Below, piece after piece: positions 50,639-61,227 of a DNA stretch of 64,000 bases. How positions within the stretch are numbered: the first letter of the stretch is position 1; each line of letters opens with the position of its first letter. The stretch is from JANQPX01 sp041398025 (GTDB lineage: Bacteria > Pseudomonadota > Alphaproteobacteria > Geminicoccales > Geminicoccaceae): assembly GCA_041398025.1 (NCBI GenBank), contig JAWKVM010000008.1, forward strand, positions 372,001-436,000. The letters run 5' to 3'. The position numbers were made by a program, and so were the translations under genes. The notes beneath the pieces were generated by a model that saw only the letters and a program-made list of their open reading frames with translations, had not been told where the DNA came from and did not search any database.

Positions 50639-52819
50639 TCAACGCACCCAGGGCCGCTTGCCGCGAACGGCGCGGACAGTCTTCTCACGAAGATGCCCGC
50701 CCCTCAGCCAAAGTGCCAGGCCACCGGACGTGCGCAGCGCGTTCGGGCCGATCAGCGGGGTGCCGTTGGCGCAGGCCTCGATCCTCGGATAGCTGATCAC
50801 CAGCTGGCTCCTCGCGCAGTCTTCGGGAAGGGCGTTGGCGCGGCGCGCGAGCGCCACCTGCACGCCGTTTCGACGGTAGATGCAGCCGAGGTCGTCGCAG
50901 CGGAGCGTGTCCGTCCCCTCCTCGAAAGGCCGGGGCCAGGGTGCCGGGTCCGCCTGCCCCGCCCCGCGCAGCCAGCCGTCGGTCACCCAGCTGTCCTTCT
51001 TCCAGGGGGAGAGGGCCAGGCCGGCGTCATCCAGGCGAACGGCGATCAGCATGCCGCGTGCGTCCACCAGCATGTCGGGCTGGCGGTGAATCGCGGCGAG
51101 CAGGAGGCCGAGCAGGATCGGAAAGACGCCGAGCCGGCGCCAACGCGTCTTCCAGAGCGCCAGCCAGAGGCCACCCAGCAGCACCAGCATCAGCGTCGCC
51201 AGCGGCGGTCGCGCCACCGGGACGACGGCGCCGGGGAGGTCGGCGGTCCAGGCAGCGACCGCCAGCATCAACTCGATACCAACGCCCATCAGCGCGAAGC
51301 ACCAGCCGGCAAGACCGGATCCGGCGAGATCGAGCGGCAGCAGCAGCATGCCGAGCAGGCCCGACGGCATGATCCAGAACGCGGTGAGCGGCACGGCGAC
51401 GACATTGGCGAGAATGCTGAACGTCGGCAGCCGCCCGAAATGATAGATGGCGAGCGGCGCCGTCGCCGCACTTGCGATGATCGTGGTCAGCACCACGCCC
51501 GCCACATACATCATGACCCGCCAGTCGAGGCCCGCGGCCCCCGCCGGGGGACGGCCGATGCCGGTCTCGTAGACCGCGATCAGCGCGATCACCGCCGCGA
51601 ACGACATCTGGAAGGAGGGGCCGATCAGGCTCTCCGGCTGGGTCAGGAGCACCGCGAAGGCGGCGAAAGCGACCAGGCGCATGGAGAAGGGATTGCGGTC
51701 GACCATGATCGCGAACAGCATCAGGGACGTCATGATGAAGGCGCGCTGGGTCGGCACCGTGGCGCCGGTGAGCAGCAGGTAGACGAAGGCGATGACCAGA
51801 GCGAGGGCAGCCGCGACCTTCTTGGTCGGCCAGCGCAGCGCGAGCGGCGGGATCAGCGCCATGAGGATGCGTGCCGTAAAGAACACGGCACCCGCCACCA
51901 GCCCGAGATGCAGGCCGGAAATCGCCAGAAGATGGGCCATGCCCGCTGCCTGCATGTCCTCCCAGACATGGCCGGGGATGGCGCCGCGCAGGCCGGTGAG
52001 CAGCGCCGTGGCGACCGCGCCGGCCTCGCCGGGGATGGCGGCGGCGATACGCTCGGCGAGGCGCTGGCGCAGGGTGGCGAGGATCTTGCCGAGGGTCCAG
52101 GCCTTATCACGCTCCAGGATGACGGACGGCCCGAGGCTGTAGCCGACGGCGCCGATGCGCTGGAAAAAGGCCTGACGCGCGAAGTCGAATCCGTCCGGCT
52201 CGCTCGGCGGCGATGGCGGCATGAGCATGACACGCAGCCGAATGCGATCGCCGGGCTTCAGAGGCGGTTCGGCCTGACGCCGGCTGAACCGTATCGTCGC
52301 CGGCGTCGCCTCATCCTCCAACCCCTCGATCATGAGATCGCCGAGCACCAGCCGATCGCCCTTGACCCTGGCCTCGACCAGCAGCACCTCGCCCTCGATC
52401 TGATAGGCGCCGCGCCGCTCGATCACAGGTGCGTCCACCTGATAGGTGCGCCATTGTGCGCTGCCGAGACCGAGCAGCGGCAGCAGCAGAAGGCCCATCA
52501 TGAAGAACGGGCCCCTCCGCTGCTGGTGGTCGGGCGCTTGCCGGAGGATCAGCATGGCCGCCAGCAGATAGGGCAGGAGAAGAAGCGGCACGGTCCAGGG
52601 CGAGGGCTCGGACGGCAGCGCGAAATAGAGGGCGACGCCGAGGCCGAAGGCGACCGGCAGCCAGAGCACCCAGCGTTCGCGTTCCTCAAAGAGAGCCTCT
52701 GCCGTGTCCAGCAGCCATCCCCTGCGCCAGGCCGGACCGGCGGCGCGATCGTCGCCGGCAGGCTGCCAGTGCAGCGGATCGTGAGCTGTGCTAGAAGAGC
52801 GCGTCTGCCGTCCGATCAC
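50639..52819 (-). CDS. comEC: ComEC/Rec2-family DNA uptake channel
   Basis: A 726-residue polytopic protein that forms the inner-membrane channel for transforming DNA. Residues about 60-230 are the N-terminal DUF4131 part (two or three helices and an OB-like region, QIEGEVLLVEARVKGDRLVL). The competence domain has HVWEDMQAAGMAHLLAISGLHLGLVAGAVF, GATVPTQRAFIMTSLML and SLIGPSFQMSFAAVIALIAV. The C-terminal metallo-beta-lactamase domain of Firmicute ComEC is absent, as is usual in alphaproteobacteria. Divergent from gltX with 94 bp between. Confidence 0.9.
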   Translation of the reverse strand: MIGRQTRSSSTAHDPLHWQPAGDDRAAGPAWRRGWLLDTAEALFEERERWVLWLPVAFGLGVALYFALPSEPSPWTVPLLLLPYLLAAMLILRQAPDHQQRRGPFFMMGLLLLPLLGLGSAQWRTYQVDAPVIERRGAYQIEGEVLLVEARVKGDRLVLGDLMIEGLEDEATPATIRFSRRQAEPPLKPGDRIRLRVMLMPPSPPSEPDGFDFARQAFFQRIGAVGYSLGPSVILERDKAWTLGKILATLRQRLAERIAAAIPGEAGAVATALLTGLRGAIPGHVWEDMQAAGMAHLLAISGLHLGLVAGAVFFTARILMALIPPLALRWPTKKVAAALALVIAFVYLLLTGATVPTQRAFIMTSLMLFAIMVDRNPFSMRLVAFAAFAVLLTQPESLIGPSFQMSFAAVIALIAVYETGIGRPPAGAAGLDWRVMMYVAGVVLTTIIASAATAPLAIYHFGRLPTFSILANVVAVPLTAFWIMPSGLLGMLLLPLDLAGSGLAGWCFALMGVGIELMLAVAAWTADLPGAVVPVARPPLATLMLVLLGGLWLALWKTRWRRLGVFPILLGLLLAAIHRQPDMLVDARGMLIAVRLDDAGLALSPWKKDSWVTDGWLRGAGQADPAPWPRPFEEGTDTLRCDDLGCIYRRNGVQVALARRANALPEDCARSQLVISYPRIEACANGTPLIGPNALRTSGGLALWLRGGHLREKTVRAVRGKRPWVR

Positions 52820-52913
52820 GTCGCTCGTCTCACGGTTCGGGGCTGAGCCGGGCCGCTCCCAAGCGCGGCGAGACCCGGCAACTGAAGGTCATGAAGGGAA
52901 CAGTTTATCAATC

Positions 52914-54341
52914 ATGAGTGTAGTTACAAGATTCGCACCATCACCTACAGGTTTTTTGCATATCGGCGGCGCACGCACCGCGCTGTTCAACTGGCTGTAC
53001 GCGCGTCATTGCGGCGGACGCTTTCTCCTGCGCGTCGAGGACACCGACCGTGCGCGCTCGACCGAGGCGGCGATCGAGGCGATTTTCGACGGCATGCGCT
53101 GGCTCGGCCTGGACAGCGACGAACCGCCGGTCTTCCAGTCGAAGAATCAGGCGCGCCATGTCGAGGCGGTCGAGGCCATGCTGGCGAGCGGCCATGCCTA
53201 TCGCTGCTACTGCATACCCGAAGAGCTCGCCGACATGCGCGAAGCCGCCAAGGCCGAAGGCCGAAAGGCACTCTATGACGGCCGCTGGCGCGATCGGGAC
53301 CCGGCCGAGGCACCCGCGGGCGTCGATCCGGTGATCCGCTTCAAGGCGCCGCGGGACGGCGAGACGGTGATCGACGACCGGGTCCAGGGCGAGGTCAGGA
53401 TCGCCAATGACCAGCTCGACGATCTGGTGATGCTGCGCTCGGACGGCACGCCCACCTACATGCTGTCCGTGGTGGTCGACGATCACGACATGGGCGTCAC
53501 CCACGTGATCCGCGGTGACGATCATCTCGTCAACGCCGCACGCCAGACGCAGCTTTTCCTCGCCATGGGCTGGCAGCCCCCGGTGTTCGCTCATCTGCCG
53601 CTGATTCACGGGCAGGACGGCGCCAAGCTCTCCAAGCGCCACGGAGCCCTCGGGGTCGACGCCTATCGTGACATGGGCTTCCTGCCGGAGACCCTTCGCA
53701 ACTACCTGCTGCGGCTCGGCTGGAGTCATGGCGATGACGAGATCATCTCGACCGAGCAGGCGATCGCCTGGTTCGAGCTGGACGGTATCGGCAAATCGGC
53801 AGCACGCTTCGATCTCGCCAAGCTCACCAATCTGAACGCCCACTATCTGCGCGAAACCGCGGACGGCAGGCTGGTCGGGCTGATCACGCCCCTGCTCGAA
53901 GCGGACGGCCTGGCGATCGATGCGCCCGCGGCGGCCCGGCTCGAAGCCGCGATGCCGGGCCTGAAGCCGCGCGCCACCACCCTGCTGGACCTGGCCGCCG
54001 CCGCGCGCTTCTACGTCGCCCCCCGCCCGATCCGTCCGGACGACAAGGCCGCGACGCTGCTCGACCCGGACGCCCGGCAGCGCCTGGCAGCCCTCGTCCC
54101 GGGGCTGGAGCGCCTGGCAGACTGGGATGAGACGGGAATCGAGGCGCTGATCCGCGAGGAGGCCGAGAAAAGCGGCCTGAAACTCGGCAAGATCGCGCAG
54201 CCCCTGCGCGCGGCATTGACCGGCTCGACCACGTCACCCGGACTGTTCGAGGTGATGGCCGTGCTCGGCCGCGACGAAACCCTCGGCCGGCTGGCGGATG
54301 TCATGACAAATCATGATGTTGCAATGCAACAAAAAGATTGA
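52914..54341 (+). CDS. gltX: Glutamate-tRNA ligase
   Basis: A 475-residue class I aminoacyl-tRNA synthetase that charges tRNA-Glu (and possibly tRNA-Gln for amidation, as in many alphaproteobacteria). The HIGH motif is in RFAPSPTGFLHIGGARTALF near residue 14, and the KMSKS equivalent is KLSKRHG near residue 238. The C-terminal anticodon-binding helical domain runs from about residue 320. The open frame extends to 52788, but ATG at 52914 is the universal family start. Adjacent to gltA as in other alphaproteobacteria. Confidence 0.95.
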   Translation: MSVVTRFAPSPTGFLHIGGARTALFNWLYARHCGGRFLLRVEDTDRARSTEAAIEAIFDGMRWLGLDSDEPPVFQSKNQARHVEAVEAMLASGHAYRCYCIPEELADMREAAKAEGRKALYDGRWRDRDPAEAPAGVDPVIRFKAPRDGETVIDDRVQGEVRIANDQLDDLVMLRSDGTPTYMLSVVVDDHDMGVTHVIRGDDHLVNAARQTQLFLAMGWQPPVFAHLPLIHGQDGAKLSKRHGALGVDAYRDMGFLPETLRNYLLRLGWSHGDDEIISTEQAIAWFELDGIGKSAARFDLAKLTNLNAHYLRETADGRLVGLITPLLEADGLAIDAPAAARLEAAMPGLKPRATTLLDLAAAARFYVAPRPIRPDDKAATLLDPDARQRLAALVPGLERLADWDETGIEALIREEAEKSGLKLGKIAQPLRAALTGSTTSPGLFEVMAVLGRDETLGRLADVMTNHDVAMQQKD

Positions 54342-54473
54342 AGTCCGACTGTCAAACCCTTATGGTTGCATCGGGCGAAATCCATCAACCGCAAGAGTTC
54401 ACCCCCTGTTCAGGAGGCCGATGCTTCCCTGCCCCGGTCGGTGTCTGACCGCTGCGTCAAGAGAGGGTTACCT

Positions 54474-55784
54474 ATGACGGATCAAGAAGAAAAATTCGTG
54501 GCACTTACGGATCGGCAGGGCGGCAATGCCAATGCCGAATTTCCCGTGCTTGAAGGCAGCATCGGTCCCGAAGTCATCGATATCAGGAAACTCTATGCCG
54601 AAACCGGCAGGTTCACCTATGACCCCGGCTTCACGTCGACGGCGAGTTGCTCCTCGAAGATCACCTTCATCGACGGCGAGAAGGGTATCCTCCTGCATCG
54701 CGGCTACTCGATCGAGGATCTCGCGACCAAGAGCGATTTCCTGGAGGTCGCCTATCTGATCCTGTTCGGCGAGCTGCCGACCGAGTCGGAACGCGCGAAA
54801 TTCGTGAGCGGCGTCACCTATCACACCATGCTGCACGAGCAGATCAACTATCTGTTCCGCGGCTTCCGGCGGGACGCCCATCCCATGGCGGTCATGGTCG
54901 CCGTGGTCGGCGCGCTGTCGGCGTTCTATCACGAAGACCTCGACATCAACGATCCGCACAACCGCCTGATCGCCAGCTATCGCCTGGTGGCCAAGGTGCC
55001 GACCATCGCTGCCTGGGCCTTCAAATATTCGGTTGGCCAGCCCTTCATGTATCCGCGGAACGACCTCTCCTATGCGGAGAACTTCCTGCAGATGATGTTC
55101 GGCGTGCCCTGCGAGCCCTACAAGGTGAACCCGGTGCTTGCCAAGGCGCTGGACCGCATCTTCATCCTGCACGCCGATCACGAGCAGAATGCATCCACCT
55201 CCACCGTGCGCCTGGTTGGATCCTCCGGCGCCAGCCCCTATGCCGCGATTTCCGCCGGCATCGCCTCGCTCTGGGGGCCCGCCCATGGCGGCGCCAACGA
55301 GGCCGTGGTCAACATGCTTTCCGAGATCGGCAGCGTCGACAACATCACCGACTCGATCAAGCGCGCCAAGGACAAGAACGATCCCTTCCGCCTGATGGGC
55401 TTCGGCCACCGGGTCTACAAGAATTACGACCCCAGAGCCTCGGTGCTCCGCGAAAGCGCCCATGAGGTCCTGGGCGAGCTCGGCAAGGCCGACGACCCGC
55501 TCCTGCCGATCGCCATGGAGCTGGAGAAGATCGCGCTCGAAGACGAGTATTTCGTCGAGCGCAAGCTTTTCCCGAATGTCGACTTCTATTCCGGCATCAT
55601 CCTCAAAGCGATGGGCATCCCGACCTCGATGTTCACCGCGATCTTCGCCCTTGCCCGCACGGTCGGCTGGATCGCCCAGTGGAACGAGATGGTCGAGGAT
55701 CCGGAGCAGAAGATCGGCCGCCCGCGGCAGCTCTACACGGGCCCGACCAAACGGGACTTCGTGCCGATCGACAAGCGCGGATAG
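54474..55784 (+). CDS. gltA: Citrate synthase, hexameric type
   Basis: A 436-residue TCA-cycle enzyme condensing acetyl-CoA and oxaloacetate. The catalytic triad segments are LHADHEQNASTSTVRLVGSS (His), GFGHRVYKNYDPRA (His) and FPNVDFYSGIILKAMGIP (Asp). ATG at 54474 begins MTDQEEKFVAL, typical of proteobacterial GltA; an open frame back to 54366 has no family match. A 132-bp gap after gltX includes a promoter-like TTGAAG/TATGGT pair near 54340-54370. It supplies citrate, linking to the tricarboxylate genes in metabolism but not in location. Confidence 0.95.
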   Translation: MTDQEEKFVALTDRQGGNANAEFPVLEGSIGPEVIDIRKLYAETGRFTYDPGFTSTASCSSKITFIDGEKGILLHRGYSIEDLATKSDFLEVAYLILFGELPTESERAKFVSGVTYHTMLHEQINYLFRGFRRDAHPMAVMVAVVGALSAFYHEDLDINDPHNRLIASYRLVAKVPTIAAWAFKYSVGQPFMYPRNDLSYAENFLQMMFGVPCEPYKVNPVLAKALDRIFILHADHEQNASTSTVRLVGSSGASPYAAISAGIASLWGPAHGGANEAVVNMLSEIGSVDNITDSIKRAKDKNDPFRLMGFGHRVYKNYDPRASVLRESAHEVLGELGKADDPLLPIAMELEKIALEDEYFVERKLFPNVDFYSGIILKAMGIPTSMFTAIFALARTVGWIAQWNEMVEDPEQKIGRPRQLYTGPTKRDFVPIDKRG

Positions 55785-55790
55785 ACACGG

Positions 55791-55827
55791 CCGGAGCGCA
55801 CGCCCCCCAGGGCAGCGTTCGCTCCGG
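55791..55827. terminator. Hairpin downstream of gltA
   Basis: CCGGAGCG (55791-55798) and CGCTCCGG (55820-55827) form an 8-bp stem with a 21-nt loop just past the gltA stop. No T-run follows, so a Rho-linked or stabilising role is possible. Confidence 0.4.
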
Positions 55828-55952
55828 TCCAGGCACGCCGTTCAGCTTCGGTTCAGACGGCCCCGCCCAGGTTGGAGACAAGCGGCTGCGGCGTGAAGGG
55901 GATGTTGCACCCCGTGCCGGCTGGCGCATCGTCGACAATGCGGGGCTGAACC

Positions 55953-56354
55953 ATGAGAGGCAGAAAAGCGGTGATCGGATTGCTGATCATGGCGATGCTG
56001 TCTGCGTGCAGCGGGCCCCGTCCTCAGATCGAGAGACGCCTCGGCGACCGGCAGTCGGCCCTGCCTGAAAGCCATGGAGAGAACCTCGAGGCGGTCACAG
56101 CTGACGCCGGCGCCGCCCATCAGGAGGAGACCTCCGCAAGGCTCGATGCCGTCCCGCCGGCGCACCGCGGCGATGAGCGGCGTTATCCCCGGCAACGCGA
56201 CTTTCACGAATACGAGGAGCCCAGCCCGGAGGCCCGGCGCATGGCCGAAGCTGCCCTGATCCTCACGGGCTCCGCCCTCATCTGCACCTTTGTCGTGGTC
56301 GTGCTCGACGGTGCGTGCGAATTCGGCGTCGGCTTCGGCTACCACTACTACTGA
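55953..56354 (+). CDS. Small putative lipoprotein with a C-terminal hydrophobic segment
   Basis: A 133-residue exported protein. AVIGLLIMAMLSACSGP is a lipoprotein signal with a clear lipobox (LSAC), giving a lipid-anchored cysteine near residue 19. The middle is acidic and Arg/Glu-rich (ERRYPRQRDFHEYEEPSPEARRM), followed by a second hydrophobic stretch ALILTGSALICTFVVVVL (about residues 100-118) and a Gly/Tyr tail. No family recognised. An antisense frame of similar size exists but has no recognisable features. Confidence 0.55.
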   Translation: MRGRKAVIGLLIMAMLSACSGPRPQIERRLGDRQSALPESHGENLEAVTADAGAAHQEETSARLDAVPPAHRGDERRYPRQRDFHEYEEPSPEARRMAEAALILTGSALICTFVVVVLDGACEFGVGFGYHYY

Positions 56355-56383
56355 GGCGACCGCTCGCTTCCGGGTCGCGCCCT

Positions 56384-56399
56384 CTGCCCTCCCGGGCAG
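56384..56399. terminator. Short hairpin between convergent lipoprotein and cysK genes
   Basis: CTGCCC (56384-56389) and GGGCAG (56394-56399) around a 4-nt loop lie 7 bp past the cysK stop; a second dyad GCGACC/GGTCGC (56356-56361 and 56373-56378) lies just before it. Together they could end both transcripts. Confidence 0.35.
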
Positions 56400-56405
56400 C
56401 CGGCC

Positions 56406-57458
56406 TTACGCAGGCTGCAGCTGATAGCCCGGCGTCGAGCGCGACAGCTCAAGCTCGTCCTCGTTCATGTCGGCCTCGATATGACCGAACAGCGGCGTGC
56501 TCAGATAGCGCTCGCCTGTATCCGGCAGCATGCACAGCACGGTCGACCCTTTCGGCGCCTTCCTGCAGACCTCGAGCGCCGCAGCGAAGGTGCCGCCGCA
56601 GCTCACGCCGACGAAGATCCCCTCCTTGGTGGCAAGATCCCGCGCGCACGCCATCGCGTCCTCGTTGCTCACGGTGAGCAGTTCGTCCATCAGGTGCATA
56701 TCGACGGCATCGCCGGTGATCTTCGGAATGAAGTCCGGGCTCCAGCCCTGGATCGGATGCGGGGTGAAGGCGGGGTGGCTGGTCGCGGCCGAGCCGTCGG
56801 GGTTGCGGTCCTGGGGCTGGCCGCTGGTCAGCATCGGCGCTGCGGCCGGCTCGCAGAGGATGATCTTGGTGTCCGGCCGCTCCTTCCTGAGCACGCGCGC
56901 CACACCCTGAAACGTCCCGCCGGTGCCGAAGCCGGTGACCCAGTAGTCGAGCTTCTCGCCCTCGAAATCCGCCAGGATTTCTCGCGCGGTCGTGCGCTCA
57001 TGCATATCGGGATTGGCCGGATTCTCGAACTGACGGGTCAGGAACCAGCCGTTCTTCTCGGCGAGCTCGACCGCCTTCTTGACCATGCCGGAGCCCTTCT
57101 CCTTGGCGGGCGTGAGCACCACCTTGGCGCCGAGAAAACGCATCAGCTTGCGGCGCTCGACGCTGAAGCTCTCCGCCATGGTGACCACCAGGGGATAGCC
57201 GCGCTGCGCGCAGACCATGGCAAGCCCGATGCCGGTATTGCCGCTGGTCGCCTCGATCACGGTCTGGCCGGGCTTCAGCTCGCCGGCCTTCTCGGCTGCC
57301 TCGATCACGCCCAGCGCCAGGCGATCCTTGACCGAGCCGAGCGGGTTGAACGCCTCGACCTTGACGTAGAGATCGATCCCCTCGGGTGCCAGCCGGTTGA
57401 TCTTGACCACCGGCGTGTTGCCGATCGTCTCGGTGATATTCTGGTACCGCTTGCCCAT
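56406..57458 (-). CDS. cysK: Cysteine synthase A (O-acetylserine sulfhydrylase)
   Basis: A 350-residue PLP enzyme making cysteine from O-acetylserine and sulfide. The PLP lysine is K44 in NPLGSVKDRLAL; VIEATSGNTGIGLAMVCAQRGYP is the substrate loop, and YWVTGFGTGGTFQGVARVL holds the phosphate-binding glycines. The C-terminus is slightly extended. ATG at 57458 starts MGKRYQNITETIGNTPVV; the open frame runs to 57578. Cystathionine beta-synthase-like activity is less likely given the GSVKDR and TSGNTGIG motifs. Confidence 0.92.
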   Translation of the reverse strand: MGKRYQNITETIGNTPVVKINRLAPEGIDLYVKVEAFNPLGSVKDRLALGVIEAAEKAGELKPGQTVIEATSGNTGIGLAMVCAQRGYPLVVTMAESFSVERRKLMRFLGAKVVLTPAKEKGSGMVKKAVELAEKNGWFLTRQFENPANPDMHERTTAREILADFEGEKLDYWVTGFGTGGTFQGVARVLRKERPDTKIILCEPAAAPMLTSGQPQDRNPDGSAATSHPAFTPHPIQGWSPDFIPKITGDAVDMHLMDELLTVSNEDAMACARDLATKEGIFVGVSCGGTFAAALEVCRKAPKGSTVLCMLPDTGERYLSTPLFGHIEADMNEDELELSRSTPGYQLQPA

Positions 57459-57736
57459 GGCGCCGCTCCCCTCGTCAATGTCGTCCGACGCTCCCCGCGA
57501 GCGCCGCGCAAATCGGGGGGGATTAGAGACGGATTTTCGCACCTTGTCGAGAAGGGCCACGCCGCGGGCGCCCGACACGCGGGTCGGTCACGAACGGCCG
57601 GGCGTCTCGATGAAGCATAACCATGCTGCGAACCCTGGCACCTTGGGCATCGCCTTCCATGATCACGCAGAATTCGGGAAGCCAATGCTCAAAGCTCGGC
57701 CGCTCGTCGCCGGAGAGAATTTTTGCGCCGATCGAC
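57459..57736. other. Intergenic region between cysK and UDP-sugar epimerase genes
   Basis: A 278-bp stretch between two leftward genes. It should hold the cysK promoter near its left part. Several frames are open because of GC bias, but none has a ribosome site and recognisable protein features. A poly-G run (57517-57524) is the only notable sequence. Confidence 0.4.
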
Positions 57737-58744
57737 CTAGGCCTGGTAGAAGTCGCGATACCACGCGACGAAGCGTCGAACGCCGGTCTCGACGGTCGTC
57801 TCCGGCCGGAAGCCGACATGCTCGGCCAGATCGGCGACATCGGCGCTGGTCTCCGGCACGTCGCCCGGCTGCATCGGCAGGAGCTCCTTTTCCGCCTTCA
57901 TGCCGAGGCAGTCCTCCAGCACCTCGATATAGCGCCCGAGCGCCACCGGCTTGCCGTTGCCGATGTTGAACAGGCGATAGGGCGCGAAGCTGGTGGCGCT
58001 GTCCGGATGGTCGCTCGACCATGCTGGATTGGGCTCCGCCACCTTGTCGAGCGTGCGCACCACGCCCTCGACGATGTCGTCGACATAGGTGAAGTCGCGC
58101 TTGTGATGGCCGTGATTGAACACCTTGATCGGCCGCCCTTCCAGGATGCTCTTGGTGAAGAGAAAGAGGGCCATGTCCGGCCGGCCCCAGGGGCCGTAGA
58201 CCGTGAAGAAGCGCAGGCCCGTGGTCGGCAGCTTGAAGAGATTGCTGTAGGTGTGCGCCATCAGCTCGTTCGCCTTCTTGGTGGCAGCGTAGAGCGAGAG
58301 CGGATGGTCGACATTGTGGTGCACGGAAAACGGCATTTCGGTGTTGGCGCCGTAGACCGAGCTGGTCGACGCGTAGACCAGATGCTCGACCTTGTGATGG
58401 CGGCAGCCTTCGAGGATGTTGAGGGTGCCGGTGACGTTGCTGTCGGTGTAGGCGCGCGGGTTTTCGAGGGAATAGCGCACACCGGCTTGCGCGGCGAGAT
58501 GCACCACTCGGTCGGGATCGAAGCTCCTGAAGGCGTCCTCGATCGCGTCCCGATCCTCCAGGTCGCGCCGGAGATCGGTGAAGCCCTCGTGACCGAGAAG
58601 CCGCTCCAGGCGCGCGCGCTTCAGAGAGACGTCGTAATAGTCGTTGAGGTTGTCGATGCCGAGAACCTCGTCGCCGCGCTCCAGCAGGCGCTTGGCCACG
58701 GCCGAGCCGATGAAGCCGGCGGTGCCCGTCACAAGGACTTTCAT
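57737..58744 (-). CDS. NAD-dependent UDP-sugar epimerase (UDP-glucuronate 4-epimerase type)
   Basis: A 335-residue extended SDR enzyme. The NAD loop MKVLVTGTAGFIGSAVAKRL opens the protein; YASTSSVYGANTEMPF gives the catalytic Ser/Thr, and YAATKKANELMAH the YxxxK pair. DNLNDYYDVSLKRARLERL is characteristic of UDP-glucuronate 4-epimerases (to UDP-galacturonate). ATG at 58744 sits 9 bp after GGAGG; a TTG at 58750 is too close to it. It runs in the same direction as the nucleotide-sugar dehydrogenase upstream, which would supply a UDP-uronic acid, so the two probably make a surface polysaccharide precursor. Confidence 0.85.
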   Translation of the reverse strand: MKVLVTGTAGFIGSAVAKRLLERGDEVLGIDNLNDYYDVSLKRARLERLLGHEGFTDLRRDLEDRDAIEDAFRSFDPDRVVHLAAQAGVRYSLENPRAYTDSNVTGTLNILEGCRHHKVEHLVYASTSSVYGANTEMPFSVHHNVDHPLSLYAATKKANELMAHTYSNLFKLPTTGLRFFTVYGPWGRPDMALFLFTKSILEGRPIKVFNHGHHKRDFTYVDDIVEGVVRTLDKVAEPNPAWSSDHPDSATSFAPYRLFNIGNGKPVALGRYIEVLEDCLGMKAEKELLPMQPGDVPETSADVADLAEHVGFRPETTVETGVRRFVAWYRDFYQA

Positions 58745-58797
58745 TCGCAATCCCCTCCGTCAAAAAGCACGTCGCAAGAAGAATTCCGGCCGCCCCC

Positions 58798-60078
<1,281 letters not shown>

Positions 60079-60273
60079 CGTTCCCCGTCCTCGCTTCACC
60101 CTTCGACGTGACCGAGCCACACCCCAGCGTCGGCGACAGGCTCTCCTAACGCCGCAGGGGGTCGGCTGTCCAGTCCGGCTTGTCCGACGGGCGCGCGCGC
60201 ATGGCAAGAAGTTCTTAACATTTTCCCCTTAGGCTCGGGAAAGCTGGCACCGTGCCGGAGTGGATGCGTCGAC

Positions 60274-60996
60274 ATGTTCAAGGACGGCCTGATCGCGGGG
60301 CTTCTCGCCGCTCTCCTCGCAGGGAGCCCGGCAACCGGCATGGCGTCCGACTTTCCCCCTCTGTTCGACACGATAGACTATCGCGACGAATCGCTGGCAG
60401 CCCTTCCCCAATGGCAGCGCGTGCTGCAGGACATCGATCGGGAACGCTCGTTCTACCAGGATTGCGCCCATGCGCGCGAACCCTGCGAGCCGAGGGCGCT
60501 CCTGGCCTGGCAGGCCATGATCAGAGGCCAGAGTGGACAGAAGCCCGTCGCTCAGCTGCGCGCGGTCAATCGTTTCATCAATCGATGGCAGTCGCGCACC
60601 GACCAGGACAATTACGACGTGATCGACTACTGGGCCTCGCCGCTGACCTTTCTGCAGCGCTCCGGCGACTGCGAGGACTACGCCATCATCAAATATGTCA
60701 GCCTGCGCCAGCTCGGCTTCGAGCCGGAGCAGCTGCGGCTGGTGGTGGTGCGGGACATGCTGCGCGACGTCGCCCATGCGGTGCTCGCCGTCCATGTCGA
60801 CCACGAGGTCTACATTCTCGACAATCTGTTCCAGGCCGTCCTGCCCCAGCACATGATCAGCCAGTATCTGCCCTATTATTCCGTGAACGAGAACGCACGC
60901 TTCTCCCATCTGCCGGCAGACAGCCTGCTGCTCGCCTCCTCCCCCTGGGACGTCCTGCCCAGCATGGCCCCGCCGCTCGACGCCGATCATTTCTAG
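60274..60996 (+). CDS. Bacterial transglutaminase-like cysteine proteinase (BTLCP/DUF920)
   Basis: A 240-residue secreted or periplasmic protein. The signal LIAGLLAALLAGSPATGMAS ends near residue 25. The catalytic triad of the BTLCP family is visible as C133 (FLQRSGDCEDYAIIKY), H168 (DVAHAVLAVHV) and D183 (YILDNL). Relatives include LapG, which cuts biofilm adhesins under c-di-GMP control, though no LapD or adhesin gene is here. It is divergent from the polysaccharide-precursor genes. Short stem AGTGGC-GTG-GCCACT overlaps its stop codon (60995-61009). Confidence 0.85.
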   Translation: MFKDGLIAGLLAALLAGSPATGMASDFPPLFDTIDYRDESLAALPQWQRVLQDIDRERSFYQDCAHAREPCEPRALLAWQAMIRGQSGQKPVAQLRAVNRFINRWQSRTDQDNYDVIDYWASPLTFLQRSGDCEDYAIIKYVSLRQLGFEPEQLRLVVVRDMLRDVAHAVLAVHVDHEVYILDNLFQAVLPQHMISQYLPYYSVNENARFSHLPADSLLLASSPWDVLPSMAPPLDADHF

Positions 60997-61227
60997 TGGC
61001 GTGGCCACTTCATGGACTTTGCGGCAGCGCCTGGGTCGACGGTATGCGTCCAGGTTTTTCGACATAAGCAAAGGGATTCTTTTGTCGGGGACATGCCACC
61101 AGGAAACGCCCTGCGGCCGCAGATCGGCCAAGCCATCGTCGACGACGCGACCCCATCGCCCCAAATCTTGGGCGCAAACCCTCGCCCCCGGCCATGTCGG
61201 TCAACGTCAACGCCGTGGCCGTGCCAC

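Noticed and set aside
50619..50792. 57-codon open frame after the TTAA box at 50562-50576
   Set aside because: Weak ribosome site, no protein features and long antisense overlap with comEC; not enough to call a gene.
50594..52846. A 750-codon plus-strand frame across comEC
   Set aside because: Protein is Arg/His/Asp/Gln-rich without structure; the minus-strand ComEC has clear competence-domain motifs.
55842..56345. 167-codon minus-strand frame opposite the putative lipoprotein
   Set aside because: The plus-strand frame has a lipobox and a hydrophobic C-terminal segment; the minus frame has no signal or domain.
60995..61009. Six-bp hairpin at the BTLCP stop codon as a terminator
   Set aside because: Stem is short, lies over the stop codon and has no T-run; noted in the gene entry only.
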